A stretch of DNA of 64,000 nt. It comes from Rhodoglobus vestalii (GTDB lineage Bacteria > Actinomycetota > Actinomycetes > Actinomycetales > Microbacteriaceae). Positions 1-9,034 of this stretch are shown piece by piece. The notes below the pieces were generated by a model. The model saw nothing but the letters and a program-made list of their open reading frames with translations, did no database searches and was not told the DNA's origin. Both the position numbers and the translations under genes were made by a program. Each line of letters begins with the position of its first letter. The stretch's first letter is position 1. The DNA is taken from NCBI RefSeq assembly GCF_006788895.1, contig NZ_VFRA01000001.1, positions 2,604,001 through 2,668,000 of the forward strand. The letters are read 5' to 3'.

Positions 1-63
1 GCAAACTGTACTGGTGCCCGAGTTGCCAAGCGCCGCTAGCGTCTTATCATCAGGGAGGCTGAC

Positions 64-687
64 ATGCGACACACACCGACCTACATAATTTGCGACCAGC
101 AAGAAGTTCGACGTCTCATCGGCGAGCACCCGTGGGCCACGATCGTGTCTCCCACCTCAACCGGAATGGTCGCATCGCACTATCCGGTGATGCTGGAAGA
201 AAACGACGACCGGATTAGTCTGGTGACGCACTTCGGGCGCCCCGATGACACCCTTCACGAACTGGGCCAGCATGAAGTTCTTGTCATCATCCAAGGCCCC
301 CACGGCTATATTTCGTCGAGCTGGTACCCCGAAGGTGACAACATTCCCACCTGGAACCACGCAACAGCACACCTCTACGGCACCCCCGAAATCTTGAGCG
401 ACGAAGAAAATTTTCGTGTGCTCAGTGAACTCGTCGACCACTTCGAACATCACGTTGAGCATCCGATCAGTCTCAGCGACGATGAGGCCGGTGCTCGCCG
501 CACGGCCAAGGGAACGGTGGGGCTCCGCATCGTGATTGACCGGTTCGATGCCCGCATGAAAATGAGTCAAAACAAGAAGCCTGAAGTTCGAGAGCGCATT
601 GTGGGTGAGTTGAGTTCGAATGGCACGTACGCTAGCCCAGAACTGGCCGCAGAAATGACAAGGGCTTCACCGAGTGAAACTGAGTAA
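64..687 (+). CDS. PaiB-like FMN-binding split-barrel protein
   Basis: 207 aa, the usual length of the PaiB family (FMN-binding negative transcriptional regulator or flavin reductase-like split barrel). The family pattern is visible: an N-terminal ATIVS strand, a central SSWYP...PTWNH segment that normally lines the flavin site, HLYG, and the C-terminal KMSQNK motif. The ATG is preceded by GGGAGG at 53-58, which fixes the start. The 3' end overlaps the downstream amidohydrolase by 14 bp, so the two are probably cotranscribed. In Bacillus, PaiB is linked to polyamine acetylation and repression of sporulation and protease genes. In actinobacteria the role is not established, so only the fold assignment is firm. 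Confidence 0.85.
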   Translation: MRHTPTYIICDQQEVRRLIGEHPWATIVSPTSTGMVASHYPVMLEENDDRISLVTHFGRPDDTLHELGQHEVLVIIQGPHGYISSSWYPEGDNIPTWNHATAHLYGTPEILSDEENFRVLSELVDHFEHHVEHPISLSDDEAGARRTAKGTVGLRIVIDRFDARMKMSQNKKPEVRERIVGELSSNGTYASPELAAEMTRASPSETE

Positions 688-2143
688 CGCCCGCATCGTC
701 GGTGATGATGCATCTCGTCGTGTTGATGTGTTTATCGACGGAGGAAGAATTGCCGCAATTGAAGAGCACAACACGGTGCCCGCACAGATTCGCAACGATG
801 CACCCGCACGTGCAAGTGATGACGTCGTTGACCTTGATGGTCGCTGGATCATGCCGGGGCTCTGGGATCAGCACGTGCACTCCAGCATGTGGGCCCAGCA
901 GTCGCAACGGCTCGACCTGAGCCACACCACCTCCGCTACCGAGGTCGCAGTCACGATCGCTACCTCAGTGCTTCCGCACTCCGATGGGCTCATTGTTGGT
1001 CAAGGGTTTCGGGATGCACTGTGGCCCGACCAGCCCACACGGGCACTGCTCGATTCGGCAGTCTCCGACATCGCCGTCGTACTGGTCAGCGGCGACCTGC
1101 ACTCCTGCTGGCTCAACAGCCTCGCGCTAGAGCGGTTCGGTTTCTACGAACACCCGACCGGATTTCTTCGAGAGGAAGAAGCATTCGAGGTCGGTAGTGC
1201 ACTCAGCCGCGTGGAACCAGAAATTCTTGATGTTTGGATTCGGGATGGCGCCCAAGAGGCAGCATCCCGCGGCGTAGTCGGCATCGTTGATCTTGAGATG
1301 ACATGGCAGTTCGACAACTGGCACCGCCGCATGCTGGCAGGTTTCGACCTCTTCCGGGTGCGCGTTGGTGTGTACCCACGCTTCCTGGAACGCGCAATCT
1401 CAGAAGGTCTCGCGACCGGCCAGCAATTGGCGCCACTGCTTGAGGTTGGCCCATTCAAGATCATCACTGACGGCTCGCTCAACACGCGCACCGCATACTG
1501 CGTCGAGCCGTACCCCGGCGATGGCGAGAACAGGGGAGTGCTGAACATTCCCACTGATGAACTAATCGACTGGATCCGCACCGCAAGCGACGCCGGGTTC
1601 TCACCAGCAGTCCACGCAATTGGCGACGACGCCAACCGGCTGGCACTTGACGCTTTCGAGGAAATCGGATGCGGTGGCCGGATTGAACACGCCCAGCTGA
1701 TTACTGAAGAAGATTTTCCCCGTTTCGCCGCTCTCGGCATTGTCGCCAGCGTGCAGCCCGAACATGCCATGGATGATCGTGATGTGGCAGACGCCTACTG
1801 GGCGGGGCGTAACGACCGCACCATTGCGTTGCGGGCACTGCTCGATGCGGGTGTCAAACTCCTGATGGGGTCGGATGCACCCGTGGCTCCGCTTGACCCG
1901 TGGGCGACGATTTCCGCTGCGGTGAGTCGCAGTCGCGATGGGCGAGAGCCCTGGCATCCGGAGCAGTGCATCACCGTGGCTGAAGCGTTGCAGGCATCAG
2001 TGCAGTCGTCCATCGCGGTCGGTGAGGTCGCTGACATTGTGGTGACACGAAAAAACCCGCTCGACTGCAGCGGAGAAGAGCTGCGAGCGATGCGGGTTGA
2101 CGCGACGATTCTTGATGGCCGCTTCACTCACAACGAATTGTAA
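674..2143 (+). CDS. YtcJ-like amidohydrolase (amidohydrolase family 3)
   Basis: 489 aa metal-dependent hydrolase. Metal-binding motifs appear in order: DQHVH with H67 and H69, TDGSLN, the AVHAIGD histidine, RIEHAQ, and the late MGSDAP aspartate motif. Members hydrolyse N-formamides, other amides or cyclic amides. The substrate cannot be read from sequence. It is somewhat shorter than the 530-560 aa common for YtcJ proteins. The start is a GTG inside the 3' end of the PaiB-like gene (14-bp overlap), which implies translational coupling. Confidence 0.85.
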   Translation: MKLSNARIVGDDASRRVDVFIDGGRIAAIEEHNTVPAQIRNDAPARASDDVVDLDGRWIMPGLWDQHVHSSMWAQQSQRLDLSHTTSATEVAVTIATSVLPHSDGLIVGQGFRDALWPDQPTRALLDSAVSDIAVVLVSGDLHSCWLNSLALERFGFYEHPTGFLREEEAFEVGSALSRVEPEILDVWIRDGAQEAASRGVVGIVDLEMTWQFDNWHRRMLAGFDLFRVRVGVYPRFLERAISEGLATGQQLAPLLEVGPFKIITDGSLNTRTAYCVEPYPGDGENRGVLNIPTDELIDWIRTASDAGFSPAVHAIGDDANRLALDAFEEIGCGGRIEHAQLITEEDFPRFAALGIVASVQPEHAMDDRDVADAYWAGRNDRTIALRALLDAGVKLLMGSDAPVAPLDPWATISAAVSRSRDGREPWHPEQCITVAEALQASVQSSIAVGEVADIVVTRKNPLDCSGEELRAMRVDATILDGRFTHNEL

Positions 2144-2164
2144 GAAAAGCGGCCACCAGAAACG

Positions 2165-2653
2165 TTATTTGGTCGCGAGGTGGGCGAAGAGGAACCAGCG
2201 GTCCTTCTCCAGCCCGCGAGCGATTTCGATCGCGACATCTTCGCTCACCTTGTCGAGCTCACCCAGCTCATCAACGGCGGTGCGCACGGTTACCAGCGTT
2301 GCATCGATGGCCGCAATTACTTCGGCAATAGTGTCATCCGACTGCTGAAAACCAGCCGTCATCGAGGGCGTGCTCGCTTTCGCGGCGACGGTCTGGGTGC
2401 GTGCATCGATGGGGAGGCCCAGAGCCACGACGCGCTCGGCGGCGGTGTCAGCGAACTCACGAGCGTGGTCGACAATACTGTCGAGGAGTTCGTGAACAGC
2501 CTGGAAGTTCGCGCCGCGTACATGCCAGTGAGCCTGCTTGCCATCAATGGAGAGAGCGATGAGGTCGGTGACGACGGGGCCTAAAAACTGGGCAACACCC
2601 GAGGTGACGTCAGGGTCTGCTGAGGTCTGTGGAACTGCTTTAATCTCGGTCAT
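2165..2653 (-). CDS. dps: Dps family ferritin-like DNA-protection protein
   Basis: 162 aa, typical of Dps, a dodecameric mini-ferritin that oxidises and stores iron and protects DNA under starvation or peroxide stress. The inter-subunit ferroxidase ligands are all in place with the spacing of E. coli Dps: H42 (in HWHVRG), H54, D58, D69 and E73. The N-terminal extension (about 15 aa) is short and not lysine-rich, so strong DNA binding is not predicted from it. The gene is convergent with the amidohydrolase gene, with about 20 bp between the stops. It follows the giant membrane-protein gene direction but is separated from it by 115 bp. Confidence 0.9.
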   Translation of the reverse strand: MTEIKAVPQTSADPDVTSGVAQFLGPVVTDLIALSIDGKQAHWHVRGANFQAVHELLDSIVDHAREFADTAAERVVALGLPIDARTQTVAAKASTPSMTAGFQQSDDTIAEVIAAIDATLVTVRTAVDELGELDKVSEDVAIEIARGLEKDRWFLFAHLATK

Positions 2654-2768
2654 TTGTGCTCCTTCGTTGTTCTTCTAGTACAACGCTACGGCGACACAAA
2701 AATTCCACAAGCAAGCTGAGGCAACGCTAACTAGCACCCCCGGTCGCGCCCTCGTCGGTGGGCGGGCG

Positions 2769-5700
2769 CTACCGCAGGGCGCTGATTCTGGTGTTGAGGG
2801 TCTTAAAATCGCGAATTCTGCGCTCAAGTGTGATGCCAAGGAACAAAACGATTGCTCCGCCAACAACGGCCCACATCCACCAGTCTGTGAGCTGGTACAG
2901 CGCCACGATGGCCGGTGCGAAGGTGTGTGCGGCATGAATCAGTACGACGATCGTTCCGATGAGCAATGGTGATTTCAGTGTGAACCACGCCCCGGCGACG
3001 ATTGTCACGACGGAGGCGATTCCGAGGGCAATAATCCTCCACTGCGTATCGGCGCTTTCGTTGTCGGTAAAAGTCACGATAAGACTGGGAACGAGAGCGA
3101 CCAGAAACCCGGGCGCAAGCCATCTAAAGCTTCGCGCCTCAGGGTTGCGCCTCAATCGCACAGCCCCATGGGTGATGAGGGCTGCACCGAGCAGCACCGT
3201 AACCCATTCGATGGGCTGAATTAGCCCCGCGGCTAGGGCGATGACCCCGAGCGCGGTTGCGAGCCCACAGGTGAGGTAGCTGATGCGAGGGGTCAGCGGT
3301 GGAGTAGCAATTCGGGTGCTCAACACCAGAATTGCGGCGCCGAGGGCAACGAGGGCGACAATCCGGATCTCGTTGGTCGCGGTGTCGCTACTCCCCACGG
3401 TGAGCATGATCACAGCTTCTAGCGAATAGGTCAGAACCATTGCCGAGGCGAGCAACGCTTCGCTGGCGATTGCCCGGCGGTTGGTGGCGGTGGCGCGGTC
3501 GACGCCTGATCGAGCGAGACCGAAGCCTGCCAGTGCCACTAGTGCCGCGGCGCCGAGCACCCACGCATCCACTGGCAGCGGGGTGTTGCCCAAGTTCTCA
3601 ACTGTGTACAGGGTGCGCGCTGTTGCGACCACCACGAGACCCGAGGCGGAGGCGACGATCGAGATCCCCCAGAATTCGGTGAGCCGTGGTCGTGCTGGGA
3701 TGAATGCGGCAGCAAGGAGTAGTGCGCCACAGAATCCGGCAATCACTAGCGGGCGGAGTTCTGTTCCGCTCGCGGCATTGAGCGATAGCGGGACTATCCC
3801 CAGCAGAAGACCGACGAGGGCGATGTAGTGTGCCGAAACGAGACGGCTTTCGCGCAATTCAGCCCGCGCAATAAGAATTGCGATGGCGAGTACTACTGCT
3901 GCTAGTGGCAGTACGTAGGCTTCGAGTGCGTCTACGCGGGATTGGTCGAGGCGGATCCAGAGGGACCAGGTGGCGAAGGCGACTGCGGCCCAGATTGCGT
4001 GGCGGCGTAGTGAGTGTGATCCGAAGATGCCGTCGGCGGAGATGGATGCCAGCAGGAGGGTGATGGCCACCAGCAGCACGATCAGCCAGTGGCTTGCTTG
4101 TGGTTCAAGGATCGCGCTGAGGGTGGTGATTGCGGCGACGGCGAGTGCGCTGAGTTCGCTGAATCGACGCACCAGCGTGTGCTTCTGACGCACTCGGAGC
4201 ACCATGCTGAGCACCGCAACCAGCGCGGATGCTGTGGCAGGGGCAAGTTCGATCGCGACCGTGCCGAGCCCAACCGTTCTAATGGCACTGTCGAGTAGCC
4301 ATGCTGTTGCTGGCGCCAACAGTGCGGCTGCTGAGATCCGTTCCACGACAGGAATACGCCTGCCACGACCCAGCATTGTGAGGCTGAGGATCGTGCCGAA
4401 GACTACTGCGACGATCAGGCTCATCAGGTGCAACGGGAGAATTAGCGCAGCCTCGACGAGAGGGCCACTGGTGCTGTTGGCGATCCACAGATTTGCGCCG
4501 GCCGCGGTGGCGAGAGCCAATCCCACCCACCACAGCGCGCGCCGTTCTGTCGGATCAACATCTCGCAGATTCGACCAGAGCGCGCGCACCAGCACTCCGA
4601 CGGCCACAATCGAGACGGCGAACCACCATTCGGTGATGTGAATGAGGTTGGCGCTGAGGGCAGTAAACGCCGCCACAATCGACAGTGCGAACGCGAGGTA
4701 GCTCAATCGCGGCGTGAGCGGTGACGGCATCGCGCGTCTACTCAACATCAGTAGCGCTGCGGCGAGGGTGACGAGGCTAAGAACTCGGATATCGTTGGCG
4801 AGCGTTTCTTGAACGCCGACACTTCGCAGGATGACCGTTTCGAGCGCGAAGAGCAGAACAATGGCGACACCCAGTAATGCTTCGCTGGCGATTGCCCAGC
4901 GGGTGTGTGCGGCGGTGCGCGAGAAACCTGCCGAGGCGAGCCCGAAACTTGCCAGCGCGAGGATGGCGACTGCTCCCAGCACCCAGACGTCAACTTCGGG
5001 CGAGGAGAGTGAATTGTTGTCGACGGTAACAAGGGTGCGCGCGGTGGTGGCGGTGACAACGCCGGTGGCAGAGGCAATGATGGTGATTCCCCAGAACTCG
5101 ACGAGTCTCGGGTGGGGGGCCAGGAACGCTGCTGTGAGCAGTAGCGCTCCACAAATCCCGGCGATCACCAGCGTGCGAAGCTCTGACCCACTGGCAGCGT
5201 TGAGTGTGAGCGGCATGATCGCGATGAATAAGCCCGCCAGCGCAATGTACGGGGCCGAGCGCAGGCACGATTCGCGCAGCTCGGCACGGGCGATGAATAC
5301 GGTGATGGCGAGTACTACTGCTGCTAGTGGCAGTACGTAGGCTTCGAGTGCGTCTACGCGGGATTGGTCGAGGCGGATCCAGAGGGACCAGGTGGCGAAG
5401 GCGACTGCGGCCCAGATTGCGTGGCGGCGTAGTGAGTGTGATCCGAAGATGCCGTCGGCGGAGATGGATGCCAGCAGGAGGGTGATGGCCACCAGCAGCA
5501 CGATCAGCCAGTGGCTTGCTTGTGGTTCAAGGATCGCGCTGAGGGTGGTGATTGCGGCGACGGCGAGTGCGCTGAGTTCGCTGAATCGACGCACCAGCGT
5601 GCGTTGGTTACGCACCCGAAGTGTCATGCTGACGATACCAACCAGTACGGATGCTGTGGCGGGGGCAAGTTCGATCGCAATGGTGCTAAGTCCTATTGTT

Positions 5701-8045
5701 CTACTAGCGCTATCAAGCGCCCACACCGTCGCCGGCGCCAACAGAATAGCGGCGGAGATTCTTTGTGCCGCGTGCGTTGTTGTGCTGCGGTCCAGCATTG
5801 TGAGGCCGAGGGCGGCCACAAATGCGATCGCGACGATCAGGCTAACGACATGAAGGGGGAGCGCGAGTGGTGCACCAAGCACAGGCGCACCGCTGACGGC
5901 GGCGGTCCAAAGGTTCGCTGCGGCCACGGTGCTGATGGTGAACCCCATCCACCACAGCACACGACGCTCGGGCTGGAGAACATCCCGAGTCGTTGGAAGG
6001 AGTGAACAGGCGAACAACGCCACGGCGGCAATCGAGACGGTCATCCATATCTCAAGCGGGTTCGGGGCGTTGGGGGTCAACGCGAATTGCAGTTGTTCTC
6101 CGATGCCTGCGGAGGCGAGAACAAAGATAAACGCTGAGGTGCCGAACAGGGTCACCCGGAGAGCCCTGATATCGATGAGATATCTGGCCAGGAAGATGAG
6201 GATGCCCGTGGTGATGCTCGCGAATAGCCACGTTTCGTAGCTGGACCAGCCAGACGCGTAGGCGAGAGAAAGCGCCAGGATACTGGCGGCAGCAACCGTG
6301 AGGTGGGTGCGGCGCGCGCCACGGCGTTGACGGTCGATTGCTACGACCAGCAGCGCGGTGGCCGCAACGGCGAGCCAGGTCGCGATGGCGCCCAGGAGCG
6401 ATCCGGTGAGTGGGGCACCGAGCGAGAGCGCGGTCCCTGCACTCGCAATCACGATATGGGCACGTGCACGAAGTTGCGCTGTTGCCCACCAGGTCAGCGC
6501 CAGGGCGACGGGGATCACAAGGAGGGAGAGCTGGGGCCAACCGTTGCTGAGAATGTCAAAGGTAACGCTGCCGGGGAGGCGTCGGCGCAGGCCTTGCTGA
6601 TCGACGAACTGGAACGCGGTACCGACCGAGGTGGCCAAGGGTGAAACGGTCGCAACGAGGGTGACGCCCCACACGCCGAGGGAAGCCCAAAAAGTGGCAG
6701 AACGTGTCGCGCTGTCGCTGCGACGGCCGCTTGCTTCGCTGAGGAGCGCGATCGCGGTCAGCGTCGCAATGACAACGATGACGAGCGTCGGCGGGGTCGT
6801 CGTTCTGTCACCAGAAACCATTGCGTCAGCGATAACAGTCCACACTCCCGAAGCAAACAGCACTCCGGATGCGGTGGCGAATGAGTTCCGCACAATCGCG
6901 GGCAAGTGTGCCCGATGCGCAACAGCGCTGTGAATGGCCGCAACTATGCCAATGGCAAGCAGCCATCCACCAAGTTCTGTATCCCGAACCAACAACCGGT
7001 CCCAAACAGCACTGGCGAATCCGACGACGAGTGCCAGCATCGCGTATACCAACGTCACGGAGCGCTCGATGATGGCGCGGTTATTGTCGTGGGCTGCTGT
7101 CACATGGATGAGGGAGGCCGCCGCCAGCGCCGTCATTGCGACCAGGGTGCCAGCGCCAGATTCTTCGCTGGGCACAATCCCCGAGACAAAGAGTGCCACG
7201 GCGGGAGGGAATACGGTGTAGCCAAAGATGCTGACAAGCCTGAGCCCGCTCGCCCGGTGCCAGAACACAAAGCTGGCAGCGGCAATCATCAGAGCGGAAC
7301 CCCAGTATGTGCGGCCTGCAGCGTCGCCGATAACCAGCAGCTCGTTCGCCCGGAGTGCATAGATATCGAGCACGACGAACACAACCGCGAGAGCAGAAAG
7401 AGCTTCCGCCGTCGCAGATAGCCCCCGCCGTTTCACGAAGGTGGCACCAACGATGCTCGCAATTGTGATGGTGGCGATGATGACCGAGCGCCAGATGAGC
7501 CCGAAGCTGATAAAGGCATAGATAAGGAAGAAGATTGCTCCGACGGAGAGCAGCGAGACTCCCACAATCAGCAGGATCACCTGCACTCCATAGTGCGAGC
7601 GAGCCACCGGCACGGCGATGTTCGGGGCAGCGACCGCCGGGTCATTGGCTGATGGGGCAGCCGTCGCCGGCACCGAAGCGGCGACGGCCGCGGCGGTGGA
7701 TGCCGCAGCGGCTTCGGAGGCGCGATTGCGATTTTCCGCAACTACAGCCTGCTCGGCGTTAACTCGGACAGCAGCTGCCTTTGCTCGTTCGACCTCGGTT
7801 TCGAAGCGAACCTTTCCGATGAGCTCGAGCCGAGCATCCATGGCGCTCACGGCCGAAAGGGAAGCCTCACGGAGCAGGGACGCATCAGGATGGTTGAGAT
7901 CGAGCTGGCAGCTGGAGCACACCAAATGGCTGGGGAGTTGGGTAAAGCACGCCGGACACCGTGAGACGTCAGTGAGATCCTTCGGCCCGCGAGGGAAAAG
8001 CACATGACCTACGTGGTCGATAAAGGAACGCGGTGAACTCGCCAT
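2769..8045 (-). CDS. Giant polytopic membrane protein with N-terminal zinc ribbon and internal tandem duplication
   Basis: 1758 aa, no confident named family. Residues about 30-48 carry a CPAC...CSSC zinc ribbon. An Ala-rich, partly helical linker follows (about 75-150). The rest is dozens of hydrophobic segments to the C-terminus. A module of about 474 aa is present twice in tandem (about 667-1140 and 1140-1613), and a partial third copy starts after about 1613. Landmarks in both copies are ELAPATAS, a WW/WM...G segment, and VRRFSELSALAV. Within the modules, about 99 codons are identical at DNA level (see the repeats). The cytosolic zinc ribbon plus a many-helix channel-like body suggests a membrane sensor or transporter scaffold, but no function can be assigned. 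Ordinary base composition and codon use argue against recent foreign origin. Confidence 0.8.
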   Translation of the reverse strand: MASSPRSFIDHVGHVLFPRGPKDLTDVSRCPACFTQLPSHLVCSSCQLDLNHPDASLLREASLSAVSAMDARLELIGKVRFETEVERAKAAAVRVNAEQAVVAENRNRASEAAAASTAAAVAASVPATAAPSANDPAVAAPNIAVPVARSHYGVQVILLIVGVSLLSVGAIFFLIYAFISFGLIWRSVIIATITIASIVGATFVKRRGLSATAEALSALAVVFVVLDIYALRANELLVIGDAAGRTYWGSALMIAAASFVFWHRASGLRLVSIFGYTVFPPAVALFVSGIVPSEESGAGTLVAMTALAAASLIHVTAAHDNNRAIIERSVTLVYAMLALVVGFASAVWDRLLVRDTELGGWLLAIGIVAAIHSAVAHRAHLPAIVRNSFATASGVLFASGVWTVIADAMVSGDRTTTPPTLVIVVIATLTAIALLSEASGRRSDSATRSATFWASLGVWGVTLVATVSPLATSVGTAFQFVDQQGLRRRLPGSVTFDILSNGWPQLSLLVIPVALALTWWATAQLRARAHIVIASAGTALSLGAPLTGSLLGAIATWLAVAATALLVVAIDRQRRGARRTHLTVAAASILALSLAYASGWSSYETWLFASITTGILIFLARYLIDIRALRVTLFGTSAFIFVLASAGIGEQLQFALTPNAPNPLEIWMTVSIAAVALFACSLLPTTRDVLQPERRVLWWMGFTISTVAAANLWTAAVSGAPVLGAPLALPLHVVSLIVAIAFVAALGLTMLDRSTTTHAAQRISAAILLAPATVWALDSASRTIGLSTIAIELAPATASVLVGIVSMTLRVRNQRTLVRRFSELSALAVAAITTLSAILEPQASHWLIVLLVAITLLLASISADGIFGSHSLRRHAIWAAVAFATWSLWIRLDQSRVDALEAYVLPLAAVVLAITVFIARAELRESCLRSAPYIALAGLFIAIMPLTLNAASGSELRTLVIAGICGALLLTAAFLAPHPRLVEFWGITIIASATGVVTATTARTLVTVDNNSLSSPEVDVWVLGAVAILALASFGLASAGFSRTAAHTRWAIASEALLGVAIVLLFALETVILRSVGVQETLANDIRVLSLVTLAAALLMLSRRAMPSPLTPRLSYLAFALSIVAAFTALSANLIHITEWWFAVSIVAVGVLVRALWSNLRDVDPTERRALWWVGLALATAAGANLWIANSTSGPLVEAALILPLHLMSLIVAVVFGTILSLTMLGRGRRIPVVERISAAALLAPATAWLLDSAIRTVGLGTVAIELAPATASALVAVLSMVLRVRQKHTLVRRFSELSALAVAAITTLSAILEPQASHWLIVLLVAITLLLASISADGIFGSHSLRRHAIWAAVAFATWSLWIRLDQSRVDALEAYVLPLAAVVLAIAILIARAELRESRLVSAHYIALVGLLLGIVPLSLNAASGTELRPLVIAGFCGALLLAAAFIPARPRLTEFWGISIVASASGLVVVATARTLYTVENLGNTPLPVDAWVLGAAALVALAGFGLARSGVDRATATNRRAIASEALLASAMVLTYSLEAVIMLTVGSSDTATNEIRIVALVALGAAILVLSTRIATPPLTPRISYLTCGLATALGVIALAAGLIQPIEWVTVLLGAALITHGAVRLRRNPEARSFRWLAPGFLVALVPSLIVTFTDNESADTQWRIIALGIASVVTIVAGAWFTLKSPLLIGTIVVLIHAAHTFAPAIVALYQLTDWWMWAVVGGAIVLFLGITLERRIRDFKTLNTRISALR
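3882..4179 (-). repeat. 298-bp perfect direct repeat, copy A (inside the giant membrane-protein gene)
   Basis: Base-by-base reading gives 298 identical nucleotides between this segment and 5304-5601, offset 1422 bp (474 codons, in frame). It encodes residues about 1290-1388. Identity stops abruptly on both sides: position 3881 differs from 5303, and 4180 differs from 5602. The flanking module sequences are clearly diverged. This pattern fits gene conversion between tandem modules. Confidence 0.97.
5304..5601 (-). repeat. 298-bp perfect direct repeat, copy B (inside the giant membrane-protein gene)
   Basis: Partner of copy A (3882-4179), encoding residues about 815-914 of the same protein. 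Homologous recombination between the copies would excise or add exactly one 1422-bp, 474-codon module without breaking the frame, so module number may vary among strains. Confidence 0.97.
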
Positions 8046-8136
8046 TGACCCGTGGCTCCTTTCGGGAGGTGCGCCCAGAGTATCGGTGAATAAAGCTTAG
8101 GAAGCGACATCCTGCGAAAGTGTGGACTGGTGTCGG

Positions 8137-8171
8137 GATGAGCGTGAGCAAGCGCGATGAGCGTGAGTAAG
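8137..8171. repeat. Short tandem direct repeat upstream of a small membrane-protein gene
   Basis: GATGAGCGTGAGCAAG at 8137-8152 recurs with one mismatch at 8156-8171 (19-bp period), directly before the GTG start at 8180. It could be a paired protein-binding site or simply slippage. No regulator motif is recognised. Confidence 0.5.
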
Positions 8172-8179
8172 ATGTAGGC

Positions 8180-8353
8180 GTGAACATCTTAGGTTTTGTA
8201 ATCTCTTTGGCGCTGTTTGTCGGCGGAATTTACATGATGGGTGAAGCATTTTATGTTGAAGGCCTCGAGTCGGTCGTCTTCATCGGTGGAATCCTCGTCA
8301 CCACCCTCGGTGTGTTCATTCCCATTCACATCATGAAGCGCATTAACAGTTAG
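8180..8353 (+). CDS. Small membrane protein, 57 aa
   Basis: GTG-initiated frame beginning MNILGFVISLALFVGG and ending MKRINS. It has two hydrophobic helices: residues about 3-20, and about 31-52 containing GGILVTTLGVFIPIHI. Between them is an acidic turn (GEAFYVEGLE). The length, two-helix hairpin and short basic tail look like a genuine small integral membrane protein. No family is recognised. It lies 134 bp from the divergent giant membrane-protein gene and 6 bp upstream of the hydrolase remnant. Confidence 0.6.
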   Translation: MNILGFVISLALFVGGIYMMGEAFYVEGLESVVFIGGILVTTLGVFIPIHIMKRINS

Positions 8354-8359
8354 CACCCG

Positions 8360-8647
8360 ATGGCGAGCCTGCTCAGTCAGCTCGTACCCTTCCTGCCGTC
8401 CCTCCGCGGACCAAAGCGAATGTTTAGCGACCCCCACAAGACGCTCGAACGAATTGAGCAGCTTCAAAAAAATCCCGCCAACTTTGAGCCCCAGGCATCC
8501 CTAGCTCGGCAGGTGAACATCACCTCTCGAGTGGTTAACGGCTGGACGGCCTTTGACGTGGGCGAAGGAATGATCCACAACTACCCGATCCTGCCCATCC
8601 CCGGGGGAACGGCAGCACGTGCTGTGGTGGCGAAGGCTATTAGTTGA
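8360..8647 (+). pseudogene. Alpha/beta-hydrolase remnant: N- and C-terminal ends joined by an internal deletion
   Basis: An open frame of 95 codons. Residues 1-68 (SLLSQLVPFL...GPKRMFSDP...VNGWTAFDV) resemble the N-terminal cap of actinobacterial esterases of the hormone-sensitive-lipase type. Residues about 69-95 (GMIHNYPILPIPGG then AARAVVAKAI) match the extreme C-terminus of the same enzymes, including the region of the catalytic histidine. The whole core is absent: the oxyanion HGGG, the nucleophile GxSxG and the acid residue. An in-frame deletion of roughly 200 codons is the simplest reading, so no esterase activity is expected. The family assignment rests on remembered motif patterns. 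Confidence 0.6.
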
Positions 8648-8651
8648 GTGG

Positions 8652-8722
8652 AGGGGATACGGAGAATCGAACTCCGGTCATCAGTTTGGAAGACTGAGGC
8701 TTTACCATTAAGCTACATCCCC
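8652..8722 (-). tRNA. tRNA-Gly (anticodon UCC)
   Basis: 71-nt cloverleaf on the minus strand. The acceptor GGGGATG pairs with TATCCCC (one G-U). The anticodon loop CTTCCAA gives UCC, and the T arm is CGGAG-TTCGATT-CTCCG. The discriminator base is U and no CCA is encoded. It is divergent from the tRNA-Pro gene 204 bp away. Confidence 0.95.
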
Positions 8723-8926
8723 ACTCGGCGCTCGATCGAGCTGTGCACCGAGAATTACTGTACCTGAAACCTTGCAAAGTACGAAGTCGAAGTCTCAGCC
8801 ACCAACACGGCACTGAATTTCTGACGATCACGTCACCATTCCGTTCTGGCTCAGGCTAGACTTGCCGAGGCCAATTGTGCACCGGCGTGGAACCATAACG
8901 TCGCGGCCAGAATAATGTACGGCGCC

Positions 8927-9000
8927 CGGGGCGTAGCTCAGCTTGGTAGAGCGCTCGGTTTGGGACCGAGAGGTCGCAGGTTCGAATCCTGTCGCCCCGA
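8927..9000 (+). tRNA. tRNA-Pro (anticodon UGG)
   Basis: 74-nt cloverleaf. The acceptor CGGGGCG pairs fully with CGCCCCG, the discriminator is A, the anticodon loop TTTGGGA gives UGG, and the T arm is GCAGG-TTCGAAT-CCTGT. CCA is not encoded. It lies 34 bp upstream of tig, which may share its transcript. Confidence 0.96.
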
Positions 9001-9034
9001 CGAAATACACCATCGAATTACAGGAGTCCACAAC

